This document shows positions 45,282 through 54,048 of a stretch of 64,000 nucleotides of DNA, piece after piece. Under the pieces are notes generated by a model, which was not told where the DNA came from, searched no databases, and worked only from the letters and a program-made list of their open reading frames with translations. How positions within the stretch are numbered: the stretch's first letter is position 1; each line of letters opens with the position of its first letter. Source of the stretch: Kosakonia arachidis (lineage in GTDB: Bacteria; Pseudomonadota; Gammaproteobacteria; Enterobacterales; Enterobacteriaceae). Location of the stretch: assembly GCF_900116535.1 (NCBI RefSeq), contig NZ_FPAU01000003.1:560403-624402 (forward strand). The letters are read 5' to 3'. The position numbers and the translations under genes are program-made.

Positions 45282-46484
45282 TTACCCCGCGCTGCTCATC
45301 GCATCCCCCAGATGGAAGATGGGCAGGTACATTGCCACAACCAGAACCCCGATAATCAACCCAGTCACAACCAGCAACAACGGTTCAAGCACGGTAGCCA
45401 GACCATCTGCCTGACGCTGAGTTTGTTCGCTATGATGCTGCGCCAGGTTGTACAGCATCGTATCCAGCGCGCCGGAAACCTCTCCTGTGCTAATCAACTG
45501 AATACACAGCGTCGGGAATTCACCGCTTTCTTTCAGGGCGGCAGCAATCGACATGCCCTGAGTTATCTCCTGATGCGCACGTTGCAGGATATCGCTCCAG
45601 TAAGGGCAAGAAAGCGTCTCCTGGACACTTTCCAGACCCTGCAAAAAAGCGATACCCGCACGCTGCGTCAGCGACAGGACGGTAAATATCTGGCTGAGCT
45701 TCTGTCCGCGTATCAACTGACCCATTACTGGAGTGCCCAGTAACAGTCGCTGTCGGTAACGAAGCCAACCGGGGTGATGACGTAGTGATCTCATGACGCC
45801 GAGCACCAGCGCCGTAAATACTATCAACGGCATGGCACAGTGCTGCATAACGTCAGCTGTGGCAATGACACCCCGTGTGAGCACCGGAAGTGGGGTGTTA
45901 AATGTCTGGTAGATGGCTGAGAACTCAGGTAATACCAGATATATCATTGCCAGCACCACTGCTGCTGTCAGAGAGAGGATGATTAGCGGATAGCGAAGCG
46001 CTTTTTTTACTTTCAACGCCAGCTCCCTTTGCGCTTGCTGCTGGCTGACGAGCTTGAAGCAGCACTCATCCAGTTTACCGGTTAACTCGCCGGTGCGAAT
46101 CATCGCCAGCCAGAGCGGAGGAAACACATCAGGCCACTGGCGTAGCGCAGCCGAAAATGTTTCCCCCTGCTCCAGCGTTTGTGCAATCTGATGCAACAGC
46201 GCTTGCCACTGTCTGGCGGGGTGTTGCCCTGCCAGCAGTTGTAACCCTTCCGGTAATGTCAGACCGGCCTGTAGAAGCGTAGCAAGTTGTTGCAACACCG
46301 AGCATCCATGTTCCGCTTGCCAGAGCGAGCGACGTACTGGGCTGCGTTTCAACGTCAGAAGATGGATTTGCCGCTGATGTAATAGCAACATCACGCTGTC
46401 GCGATTTTCGCTCCAGTGCGTACCGCTTTGCAGGGTGCCGTTGTCATCAAGCCCGGACCACAGCCAAAGGTGTTTACTCGCCAT
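45282..46484 (-). CDS. hofC: type IV pilus assembly protein HofC (PilC/GspF family)
   Basis: Inner membrane platform protein of a type IV pilus-like assembly system. It has 400 residues from ATG 46484, with two repeated T2SSF domains at about 65–190 and 265–390 (FSAALRQWPDVFPPLWLAMIRTGELTG and MSIAAALKESGEFPTLCIQLISTGE) and membrane segments near 165–190, 215–235 and 370–390. It overlaps hofB by 11 bases. An upstream start (46517) would deepen that overlap and is rejected. Divergent in sequence from K-12 HofC but the same length. Confidence 0.92.
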   Translation of the reverse strand: MASKHLWLWSGLDDNGTLQSGTHWSENRDSVMLLLHQRQIHLLTLKRSPVRRSLWQAEHGCSVLQQLATLLQAGLTLPEGLQLLAGQHPARQWQALLHQIAQTLEQGETFSAALRQWPDVFPPLWLAMIRTGELTGKLDECCFKLVSQQQAQRELALKVKKALRYPLIILSLTAAVVLAMIYLVLPEFSAIYQTFNTPLPVLTRGVIATADVMQHCAMPLIVFTALVLGVMRSLRHHPGWLRYRQRLLLGTPVMGQLIRGQKLSQIFTVLSLTQRAGIAFLQGLESVQETLSCPYWSDILQRAHQEITQGMSIAAALKESGEFPTLCIQLISTGEVSGALDTMLYNLAQHHSEQTQRQADGLATVLEPLLLVVTGLIIGVLVVAMYLPIFHLGDAMSSAG

Positions 46485-47862
46485 CCGGAAAACCCAGGAT
46501 GCGTACCAGTTCGTCAAAGGTAGTCAACCCTTGTTCCACGGCCTGGCATCCATGCTCAAACAGCGTGGTCATGCCACTCTGCCGCGCCAGTATTCCAATC
46601 TCTCCCGCACCCATATTGCCAGCAATGGCATGACGTATTTCCGGTGTGATGGCGAGGACTTCAAACAGTGCCAGGCGCCCGTAAAAACCGTGATAGCACT
46701 GTTCACAGCCTTCGGCCCGCCAGCGCGGCAGCGGACGAGGCCACAGCGTACCGGGAAGATGGATATTCTCCATAGCAAGTTTTCGGCAGTGCGGGCAGAG
46801 TTTACGCACCAGGCGTTGCGACACCACCAGCGACAGTGCCGAGGAGATCATCCAGCGGGCAACGCCCATTTGTTGAATGCGTACCAGCGTTTCGCTGGTA
46901 GAGTTGGTATGCAGTGTTGACAGTACCAGATGTCCGGTTTGGGAGGCTTTTATCGCGATTTCGGCGGTTTCACCATCGCGGATTTCGCCAATCATGATGA
47001 TGTCCGGATCCTGGCGTAACAGCGCGCGCAATACGCTCTGAAAGGTTAGCCCGCTGCGCGGATTGATTTGTGTCTGTGTTAGTCCGGCAAGTGGGATCTC
47101 TACGGGATCTTCCACGCTGGTAATGTTAACTTCTGGTTTATTCCGCGCCTGCAGTGCGCTGTACAGCGTGACTGTTTTACCGCTACCTGTTGGGCCGGTA
47201 ACCAGCAACAACCCTTGTGGCTGCGCCAGTGCGGCGGCAAACAGTGCCCGCTGTTGATCGGTCATTCCCAGCACTTCCAGTTCCAGCGGTTGGTTAACCT
47301 GATGCAGCAGGCGCAGGACCACTTTCTCTCCATGCCGGCAGGGGAGGGTGGCAATGCGAAACGAGATCGATTGCCCGCATATTTCCTGACTGAACTGACC
47401 ATCTTGTGGTAAACGATGCTCGGCGATGTCGAGATTGCCGAGCACTTTTAACCTTGCAGTCAGCGTGCTGGCAAGCGTGCCGGGTAGAGGCGAAAGCGGA
47501 TGCAGTACGCCATCGACGCGCAGGCGAATGGTGTAGTGCGTTTCGCCGGGTTCAAAATGGATATCTGAAGCGCATAGCATTAGCGCTTGTTGAAGCGTAC
47601 GTTCAACGATCTCCACCGCGGCGGTACTGCTCTCTTCCTGTACCACCGGTACCACGGTTTGCGCTTTCATCTGCAAATGTTTATCCATTTGCTCTGGCGT
47701 CCAGCAGCGAATATCGACACGCTTCTGAGCAGCAAAAGTGAGTGATTCCATTAATTCGGTGCTGGGTGTTTCAACCACTGCAATCGTTAAGAGATCATTT
47801 TCGCTTTTGAGGACGACCGCATTATGACGCTGGCATAATGCACTGAGTTTATCGGGTTGCAT
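46474..47862 (-). CDS. hofB: type IV pilus assembly ATPase HofB (PilB/GspE family)
   Basis: Hexameric ATPase that powers pilin assembly. It has 462 residues: an N1-type N-terminus, Walker A GPTGSGKT at 223–230, Walker B DPDIIMIGEIRD at 285–296, the HTN motif near 318–320, and a tetracysteine zinc site with CPHC at 356–359 and CEQC at 386–389. All catalytic motifs are intact, so the gene does not look decayed. Second gene of ppdD-hofB-hofC. Confidence 0.94.
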   Translation of the reverse strand: MQPDKLSALCQRHNAVVLKSENDLLTIAVVETPSTELMESLTFAAQKRVDIRCWTPEQMDKHLQMKAQTVVPVVQEESSTAAVEIVERTLQQALMLCASDIHFEPGETHYTIRLRVDGVLHPLSPLPGTLASTLTARLKVLGNLDIAEHRLPQDGQFSQEICGQSISFRIATLPCRHGEKVVLRLLHQVNQPLELEVLGMTDQQRALFAAALAQPQGLLLVTGPTGSGKTVTLYSALQARNKPEVNITSVEDPVEIPLAGLTQTQINPRSGLTFQSVLRALLRQDPDIIMIGEIRDGETAEIAIKASQTGHLVLSTLHTNSTSETLVRIQQMGVARWMISSALSLVVSQRLVRKLCPHCRKLAMENIHLPGTLWPRPLPRWRAEGCEQCYHGFYGRLALFEVLAITPEIRHAIAGNMGAGEIGILARQSGMTTLFEHGCQAVEQGLTTFDELVRILGFPDGE

Positions 47863-47871
47863 TGGCGCTCC

Positions 47872-48306
47872 TTACTTGCCGGTCCGGAAAACATCTTCAC
47901 AAGCCTGCTGGAGCGAGCTGTCTGCCTGAATGTTGCAATTGCGCGCCCAGCCCTGCATTCCGTCAGCGTTGCTCCACTGCGGCGTCATCACTACGCTCAG
48001 TCCGTTCAGGCTCTCCTGTCCGGTCAGCGAGACCACGCCTTTTGTTACGCTCATTGCCGAGACATAGCGAGTAGTGGTGGGGGACGGTATACCGTTGCTG
48101 CTGGCATCGCAGCTATCCACGCCGCCGCGATCCAGCGCGCAAAGTTCAACAGCTGTACGGTACGGAATAAACGTTTGCAGCATGTCGGTGAGGGCGGCTT
48201 TACGAAGGTAGTTTTGGTAGGCGGGAATGCCGATGGCACTCAGGATCGCAATGATGCCAATCACCACCATCAGTTCGATTAAAGTAAATCCTTGTTGTCG
48301 TTTCAT
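47872..48306 (-). CDS. ppdD: major prepilin PpdD
   Basis: Type IV pilin-like protein. It has 144 residues with a short basic leader MKRQQG cut before F7, then the hydrophobic FTLIELMVVIGIIAIL helix with E11 (mature E5). Two cysteines near the C-terminus (C134 or so and the earlier C111 region) could form the pilin D-loop disulfide. It is two residues shorter than K-12 PpdD at the end. First gene of the ppdD-hofB-hofC operon. Confidence 0.95.
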   Translation of the reverse strand: MKRQQGFTLIELMVVIGIIAILSAIGIPAYQNYLRKAALTDMLQTFIPYRTAVELCALDRGGVDSCDASSNGIPSPTTTRYVSAMSVTKGVVSLTGQESLNGLSVVMTPQWSNADGMQGWARNCNIQADSSLQQACEDVFRTGK

Positions 48307-48445
48307 GAAACAGCTCCTTATGCAGAGCCGTCACTGTGTCAGCACATGATAAGGCGGACGAGGGGCAAAAATGATTTTGTGATAACGACTTCCGGCATTT
48401 TTAACGCTTTTGCAGAGTGTCGTATTATTTGTGGAAGGGCGTTCG

Positions 48446-48470
48446 CAAAAACGGGCCTGTGGCCCGTCCT
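48446..48470 (-). terminator. nadC terminator
   Basis: On the minus strand ACGGGCC and GGCCCGT pair around ACA, followed by TTTTGC. It is 14 bases past the nadC stop codon and separates nadC from ppdD downstream. Confidence 0.8.
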
Positions 48471-48483
48471 TTGTAGAGATGAT

Positions 48484-49410
<927 letters not shown>

Positions 49411-49506
49411 TTAGGCGATGTCCTGTTCGGGAGACCATTATGGGGCACCGCGCGGACATGCTACTCTGAAGCGTGTTTTAGCACCATCCTCTTAAAGGAG
49501 TTCCTT

Positions 49507-50070
49507 ATGCCGTTACGCAAGGGCTGGCTGGTGGAAGCGCGGCACGTTCCGTCTCCCCATTTTGATTGCCGCCCGGACGATGAACAGCCTTCACTGCTGG
49601 TGGTACATAATATTAGCCTGCCGCCCGGTAAATTTGGCGGCCCGTGGATAGACGCGTTGTTCACCGGTACGCTCGATCCCGATGCTGATCCCTTTTTCGC
49701 CGAAATTGTTCATCTGCGCGTTTCCGCGCACTGCCTGATCCGCCGTGATGGCGAGGTTGTGCAATATGTGCCTTTCGATAAACGCGCATGGCATGCAGGC
49801 GTATCCTCTTATCATGGTCGGGAACGCTGCAATGATTTCTCGATTGGGATCGAACTTGAAGGCACCGATAATCTGCCGTATACCGATGCGCAGTATCAGC
49901 AACTGGTGGCGGTGACGCGAACACTCATCGAGCTTTATCCGGCGATTGCTAACAATATGACCGGTCACAGCGATATTGCGCCGCAACGGAAAACCGATCC
50001 CGGACCGGCTTTCGACTGGGCCAGATTCCGTGCGCTGGTCGCCGGCTCGTCAGAAAAGGAGATGTCATGA
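49507..50070 (+). CDS. ampD: anhydro-muramyl-peptide amidase AmpD
   Basis: Cytoplasmic zinc amidase that removes stem peptides from 1,6-anhydroMurNAc during cell-wall recycling; its loss induces AmpC beta-lactamases where ampR/ampC exist. It has 187 residues of the amidase 2 fold, with zinc ligands H34 (VVHN), the His in MTGHSD (about 154) and Asp in [10 protein letters not shown] (about 164). AAGGAG precedes ATG 49507. It overlaps ampE by four bases. Confidence 0.96.
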   Translation: MPLRKGWLVEARHVPSPHFDCRPDDEQPSLLVVHNISLPPGKFGGPWIDALFTGTLDPDADPFFAEIVHLRVSAHCLIRRDGEVVQYVPFDKRAWHAGVSSYHGRERCNDFSIGIELEGTDNLPYTDAQYQQLVAVTRTLIELYPAIANNMTGHSDIAPQRKTDPGPAFDWARFRALVAGSSEKEMS

Positions 50071-50921
50071 CGTTATTTACCATGCTGCTGGTGCTGGCAG
50101 CAGAACGGCTGTTTAAACTGGGAGAGCATTGGCAACTGGATAACCGGCTGGAAGTGCTGTTCCGGCGAGTTAAGCGTTACTCCATGTTCCGTACGCTGTC
50201 GATGACAGTACTGGTGATGCTGGTAACCTTTCTGATCCTGCGCGCGCTGCTGGGGCTGTTTTTCAACGTACCGTTGCTGGTGGTCTGGATCCTGATTGGT
50301 GTGTTATGCATTGGCGCGGGCAAGGTGCGTCTGCATTACCACGCTTATCTGAAGGCGGCGGCACGTAATGACAGTCATGCCCATAATGCGATGGCGAATG
50401 AGTTAACGTTGATACACGGTGTACCGCCGGGATGTAATGAGCGTGAGTTTTTACGCGAACTGCAAAACGCGCTGGTATGGATCAACTTCCGCTTTTATCT
50501 GGCCCCGCTGTTTTGGTTTATTGTCGGCGCATCCTGGGGGCCGGTACTGCTTGCAGGCTATGCATTCTTGCGTGCCTGGCAGTCGTGGCTGGCGCGTTAC
50601 CAGACGCCTAATGAACGTCAGCAGTCAGGCGTTGATGCCATTTTACATGTGCTGGACTGGGTACCTGTCAGGCTGGCTGGCGTGGTGTACGCGCTGGTTG
50701 GGCACGGTGAAAAGGCGTTGCCTGCCTGGTTTGCTTCCCTTGGGGACGGTCATACATCGCAATATCATGTTCTGACGCGCCTCGCACAGTTCTCACTGGC
50801 GCGCGAGCCGCATCTGGACAAAGTCGAAACGCCGAAAGCTGCGGTGTCGATGGCGAAAAAAACCTCGCTGGTGCTGGTCGTGGTGGTCGCGTTGTTGACG
50901 ATTTACGGCACGTTGATCTGA
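50067..50921 (+). CDS. ampE: inner membrane protein AmpE
   Basis: A 284-residue inner membrane protein with four hydrophobic segments, at about 1–15, 48–90 (two), 145–165 and 265–282. It is cotranslated with ampD (ATGA overlap). It has been proposed as a sensor in beta-lactamase regulation, and its molecular role is not settled. A strong terminator follows at 50953. Confidence 0.95.
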   Translation: MTLFTMLLVLAAERLFKLGEHWQLDNRLEVLFRRVKRYSMFRTLSMTVLVMLVTFLILRALLGLFFNVPLLVVWILIGVLCIGAGKVRLHYHAYLKAAARNDSHAHNAMANELTLIHGVPPGCNEREFLRELQNALVWINFRFYLAPLFWFIVGASWGPVLLAGYAFLRAWQSWLARYQTPNERQQSGVDAILHVLDWVPVRLAGVVYALVGHGEKALPAWFASLGDGHTSQYHVLTRLAQFSLAREPHLDKVETPKAAVSMAKKTSLVLVVVVALLTIYGTLI

Positions 50922-50952
50922 TAGCGTACTGCAGTTTTACTGATTATCCGCA

Positions 50953-50986
50953 ACCGGGATGCCGAAATCAGGCATCCCGGTTTCTT
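50953..50986 (+). terminator. ampDE terminator
   Basis: ACCGGGATGCC (50953–50963) and GGCATCCCGGT (50971–50981) form a perfect 11-base stem around GAAATCA, followed by TTCTT. It begins 32 bases after the ampE stop. Confidence 0.8.
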
Positions 50987-51170
50987 ACCAGCGAATCGTT
51001 TTCAGATGGGTATAGCGATCAGGATCGGAGAGCGAGCCGGTCGTCCTCAGTTTCAATGTTGTTCCGCACGTGATTGTACGGTCAGCGATCGCGTCTATCA
51101 CAGCGGGTCGGTAACCGCATCGGCTGCAAAAATAGGTCAACCAGCATCGGAACGAAACCTGGATAACGTT
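50985..51170 (-). pseudogene. possible 3' remnant of a lost gene
   Basis: The minus strand has an open frame ending in TAA at 50987–50985. It translates near its end as ..LRTTGSLSDPDRYTHLKTIRW, with upstream text including YFCSRCGYRPAVIDAIADRT. No ribosome site or start is seen, and it abuts the ampE terminator. It may be the decayed end of a gene between ampE and aroP; Salmonella carries extra genes in that interval. The evidence is only an unbroken frame of about 60 codons and natural-looking composition at the end. It could be chance. Confidence 0.25.
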
Positions 51171-51177
51171 GCGGTAG

Positions 51178-51206
51178 CCCCCCTCTCCTGGGCAGAGAGG
51201 GGGGGG
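51178..51206. terminator. GC-homopolymer hairpin downstream of aroP
   Basis: CCCCCCTCTC (51178–51187) pairs with GAGAGGGGGG (51195–51204) around CTGGGCA, a perfect 10-base stem with six G:C pairs at its base. It lies 11 bases beyond the aroP stop codon. There is no U run on either side, so it may block exonucleases or pause polymerase rather than terminate. It may also be a dispersed repeat. Confidence 0.55.
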
Positions 51207-51216
51207 CAGACAAGGA

Positions 51217-52590
51217 TTAACTGGCTTTTACGGTTTTTGCACTTTTCTGTTTGAACAGGTAGCCGACACCCAGCACAGCAATCCATACCGGGATCAGATA
51301 GACCGAAATTCCCATGCCAGGTGTCATCAGCATGATCACCAGCACTGCGGCCATAAACAGCAGGCAGATCCAGTTGCCCAGCGGATAGAACAGCGCCGGG
51401 AAGCGAGGCGTCACGCCCTGCAACTGTTTCGCGCGACGGAAACGCATATGCGCCAGGCTGATCATCGCCCAGTTAATTACCAGAGCGGAAACCACCAGCG
51501 CCATCAGCAGACCGAATGCCGATTCAGGTGCGAAGTAGTTGATCAGCACGCACAGCGCGGTAAAGAGCGCGGAAGTCAGGATGGTGTTCACCGGGACACC
51601 ACGTTTATCAACTTTTTGCAGGATTTTTGGCGCATTGCCCTGCTTCGCCAGACCAAACAGCATACGGCTATTGCAGTAAACGCAACTGTTATAAACAGAG
51701 AGGGCGGCAGTCAGCACCACAACGTTCAGCGCGTTGGCGACGAAGGAGTCACCCAGTTCGTGGAAAATCAGCACAAACGGGCTGGTATCTGCCGTTACGC
51801 GAGTCCAGGGCATTAGCGAGAGCAGCACCGCCAGTGAGCCAACATAGAAAATCAGGATACGATAGATAACCTGGTTGGTGGCTTTTGGAATGCTCTGTTC
51901 CGGATTATCGGCCTCTGCGGCGGTGATCCCCACCAGCTCAAGGCCACCAAACGAGAACATAATGATCGCCATCATCATCACCAATCCACTGATACCATGC
52001 GGCAGGAAGCCGCCCTGTTCCCACAGGTTACGTACAGTCGCCTGCGGGCCAGCGCTATCGCTGAACAGCAGCCAGCCGCCGAAAATGATCATGGCGACAA
52101 CCGCGAATACTTTAATAATGGCAAACCAGAACTCCATCTCACCAAACACTTTCACGTTGGTCAGGTTGATGGCGTTAATGACGACAAAAAAGGCCGCAGC
52201 AGAAACCCATGTCGGGATTTCCGGCCACCAGAACTGAATATATTTCCCGACCGCAGTCAGTTCCGCCATCGCCACCAGCACATACAGCACCCAGTAGTTC
52301 CAGCCAGAAGCAAAACCGGCAAAGCCACCCCAATATTTGTAAGCAAAGTGGCTAAATGAACCAGCTACCGGCTCTTCTACGACCATTTCGCCCAACTGGC
52401 GCATGATCAGAAAAGCGATAAAACCTGCAATGGCGTAGCCCAGAATAATACCGGGACCGGCGGATTGAATGACCGATGCGCTGCCCAGAAAAAGGCCAGT
52501 CCCAATAGCGCCACCCAGCGCAATAAGCTGAATATGGCGGTTCTTAAGGCCGCGCTTTAGCTGATCGCCGTGCTGTTGACCTTCCATCAT
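51217..52590 (-). CDS. aroP: aromatic amino acid permease AroP
   Basis: Proton symporter for phenylalanine, tyrosine and tryptophan, in the amino acid–polyamine–organocation superfamily. It has 457 residues and about 12 membrane segments. The first helix carries the unwound substrate motif GGAIGTGLFLGS at about 26–37. The APC signature GEMVVEEPVAGSFSHFAYKY follows at about 67–86. The length matches E. coli exactly. It is divergent from pdhR; expression in E. coli is repressed by TyrR. Confidence 0.97.
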   Translation of the reverse strand: MMEGQQHGDQLKRGLKNRHIQLIALGGAIGTGLFLGSASVIQSAGPGIILGYAIAGFIAFLIMRQLGEMVVEEPVAGSFSHFAYKYWGGFAGFASGWNYWVLYVLVAMAELTAVGKYIQFWWPEIPTWVSAAAFFVVINAINLTNVKVFGEMEFWFAIIKVFAVVAMIIFGGWLLFSDSAGPQATVRNLWEQGGFLPHGISGLVMMMAIIMFSFGGLELVGITAAEADNPEQSIPKATNQVIYRILIFYVGSLAVLLSLMPWTRVTADTSPFVLIFHELGDSFVANALNVVVLTAALSVYNSCVYCNSRMLFGLAKQGNAPKILQKVDKRGVPVNTILTSALFTALCVLINYFAPESAFGLLMALVVSALVINWAMISLAHMRFRRAKQLQGVTPRFPALFYPLGNWICLLFMAAVLVIMLMTPGMGISVYLIPVWIAVLGVGYLFKQKSAKTVKAS

Positions 52591-53029
52591 GAAACCTCGT
52601 GTGTGGTTATTATGTTTACGCTGTCGTTTGCGTGTAAGGAATAAATTCCATTTTTGTATTTTATTTTTTACGAATTGCCGACGTTATTTTTCGTCGGGCT
52701 CTTTCGTAGTGCCAAGAATAGTGGTAAGTGGGCGTGAATGCATCTGCTTTGTGAAGTGATGATGACGACTGATGAAAAAGAAACCGTTTGCCAGTACCCC
52801 AACTACCCCCTTCTCGAACATTTACTTTGTTTTTATGCAGTTTAATTGCATAAAAAACCAAAAATGAATCAACTGAATCGGTTCAAATGCCTTAGTCAGC
52901 GTTTCATAAAAGTTAAAACTGCCTCTTTCGTGGTAAATGGGACATTTGTACAAGGTTACATCTTTGAAACGTCATTTCTGTATGATTGTTAAAATGTGCG
53001 TGGTTTCCTGATTTCAATCAAAACCTGTA

Positions 53030-53058
53030 TGGACAGGAGGTGAATACTTTGTTACTTT
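53030..53058 (+). promoter_or_regulatory. pdhR promoter
   Basis: TGGACA (53030–53035) and TACTTT (53053–53058) are separated by 17 bases and sit just before the PdhR box, as in the E. coli pdh operon promoter. Start of transcription would fall near 53065. Confidence 0.6.
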
Positions 53059-53073
53059 AGCGTCAAGAACGTG

Positions 53074-53092
53074 AAATTGGTAAGACCAATTT
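53074..53092. promoter_or_regulatory. PdhR operator
   Basis: AAATTGGTAAGACCAATTT is a perfect palindrome around the centre and contains the full PdhR consensus ATTGGTAAGACCAAT. It lies between the presumed transcription start and the pdhR ATG, the position for autorepression relieved by pyruvate. Confidence 0.93.
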
Positions 53093-53121
53093 ACTCCGGC
53101 GAATGGCAGAGACAGGGAACC

Positions 53122-53886
53122 ATGGCCTACAGCAAAATCCGCCAACCAAAACTCTCCGATGTGATTGAGCAGCAACTGGAGTTTTTGATTCTCGAAGGGA
53201 CCTTACGTCCCGGTGAAAAACTTCCTCCAGAGCGCGAACTGGCGAAACAGTTCGATGTTTCTCGTCCTTCACTGCGCGAGGCCATTCAGCGCCTCGAAGC
53301 GAAAGGTCTGCTCCTTCGTCGCCAGGGTGGCGGGACTTTTGTCCAGAGCAGTCTGTGGCAGAGCTTCAGCGATCCGCTGGTAGAGCTGCTCAACGATCAT
53401 CCCGAATCCCAATTTGACCTGCTTGAAACCCGCCATGCGCTAGAAGGCATAGCGGCTTATTACGCAGCGCTGCGCAGCACAGATGAAGACAAAGCGCGTA
53501 TCAGCGAGCTGCACCATGCGATTGAACTGGCGCAGCAGTCCGGGGATTTGGACGCGGAGTCCAGCGCTGTTGTGCAGTATCAAATTGCCGTAACCGAAGC
53601 GGCCCACAATGTCGTGCTGCTCCATTTGCTACGCTGCATGGAGCCCATGTTGGCGCAAAACGTCCGGCAGAACTTCGAATTGCTGTACGCACGCCGGGAG
53701 ATGCTCCCTCTGGTCAGTAACCATCGCTCAAGTATTTTCGCGGCGATCATGGCCGGGCAGCCGGAAGAGGCGCGTGAAGCGTCACACCGCCACCTGGCGT
53801 TTATCGAAGAGATTTTGCTGGACAGAAGCCGTGAGCAGAGCCGGCGTGAACGCTCGCTACGGCGTTTAGAGCAGAGAAAGAATTAA
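53122..53886 (+). CDS. pdhR: pyruvate-responsive repressor PdhR
   Basis: GntR/FadR-family repressor of the pyruvate dehydrogenase operon. It has 254 residues with a winged HTH at about 9–75 ([25 protein letters not shown], then GGGTFV) and a helical FCD ligand domain at about 95–225 ([18 protein letters not shown]). I chose ATG 53122 ([14 protein letters not shown]), because the upstream in-frame ATG lies inside the operator. First gene of pdhR-aceE-aceF-lpd. Confidence 0.96.
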   Translation: MAYSKIRQPKLSDVIEQQLEFLILEGTLRPGEKLPPERELAKQFDVSRPSLREAIQRLEAKGLLLRRQGGGTFVQSSLWQSFSDPLVELLNDHPESQFDLLETRHALEGIAAYYAALRSTDEDKARISELHHAIELAQQSGDLDAESSAVVQYQIAVTEAAHNVVLLHLLRCMEPMLAQNVRQNFELLYARREMLPLVSNHRSSIFAAIMAGQPEEAREASHRHLAFIEEILLDRSREQSRRERSLRRLEQRKN

Positions 53887-53960
53887 GATTTTCTGGTGCC
53901 GTTTGTGCCAGAAGAGTTGTAACACCAGCGCCAAACTTTAGAGCGCGGCAACTAAACACA

Positions 53961-54008
53961 GAACCTGTCTTATTGCGTCTTTCCCGAAGGGCTCAATGGG
54001 ACAGGTTC
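53961..54008 (+). other. inverted repeat in the aceE leader
   Basis: GAACCTGTC (53961–53969) and GACAGGTTC (54000–54008) are a perfect nine-base inverted repeat with a 30-base loop that itself holds CCCGAAGGG. It ends 40 bases before the aceE ATG. It could be a transcript hairpin in the pdhR–aceE space or an operator-like palindrome. Its function is unknown to me. Confidence 0.5.
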
Positions 54009-54048
54009 CAGACAAATCAACGTATTAGATAGATAAGGAATACCCCCC

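Larger units (their letters stand above)
52591..53121. promoter_or_regulatory. aroP–pdhR divergent control region
   Basis: About 530 bases with no gene. Close to aroP, 52633–52650 reads TGTAAG-6-ATTCCA, a partial match (9 of 12) to the TyrR box TGTAAA-N6-TTTACA. The centre (52800–52990) is AT-rich. Near pdhR, a promoter and a PdhR box are listed separately. No start for aroP could be assigned with confidence. Confidence 0.45.

Noticed and set aside
51006-51254. 82-codon plus-strand frame after ampE
   Set aside because: It crosses the hairpin and runs into the aroP coding end; no ribosome site and no recognisable sequence.
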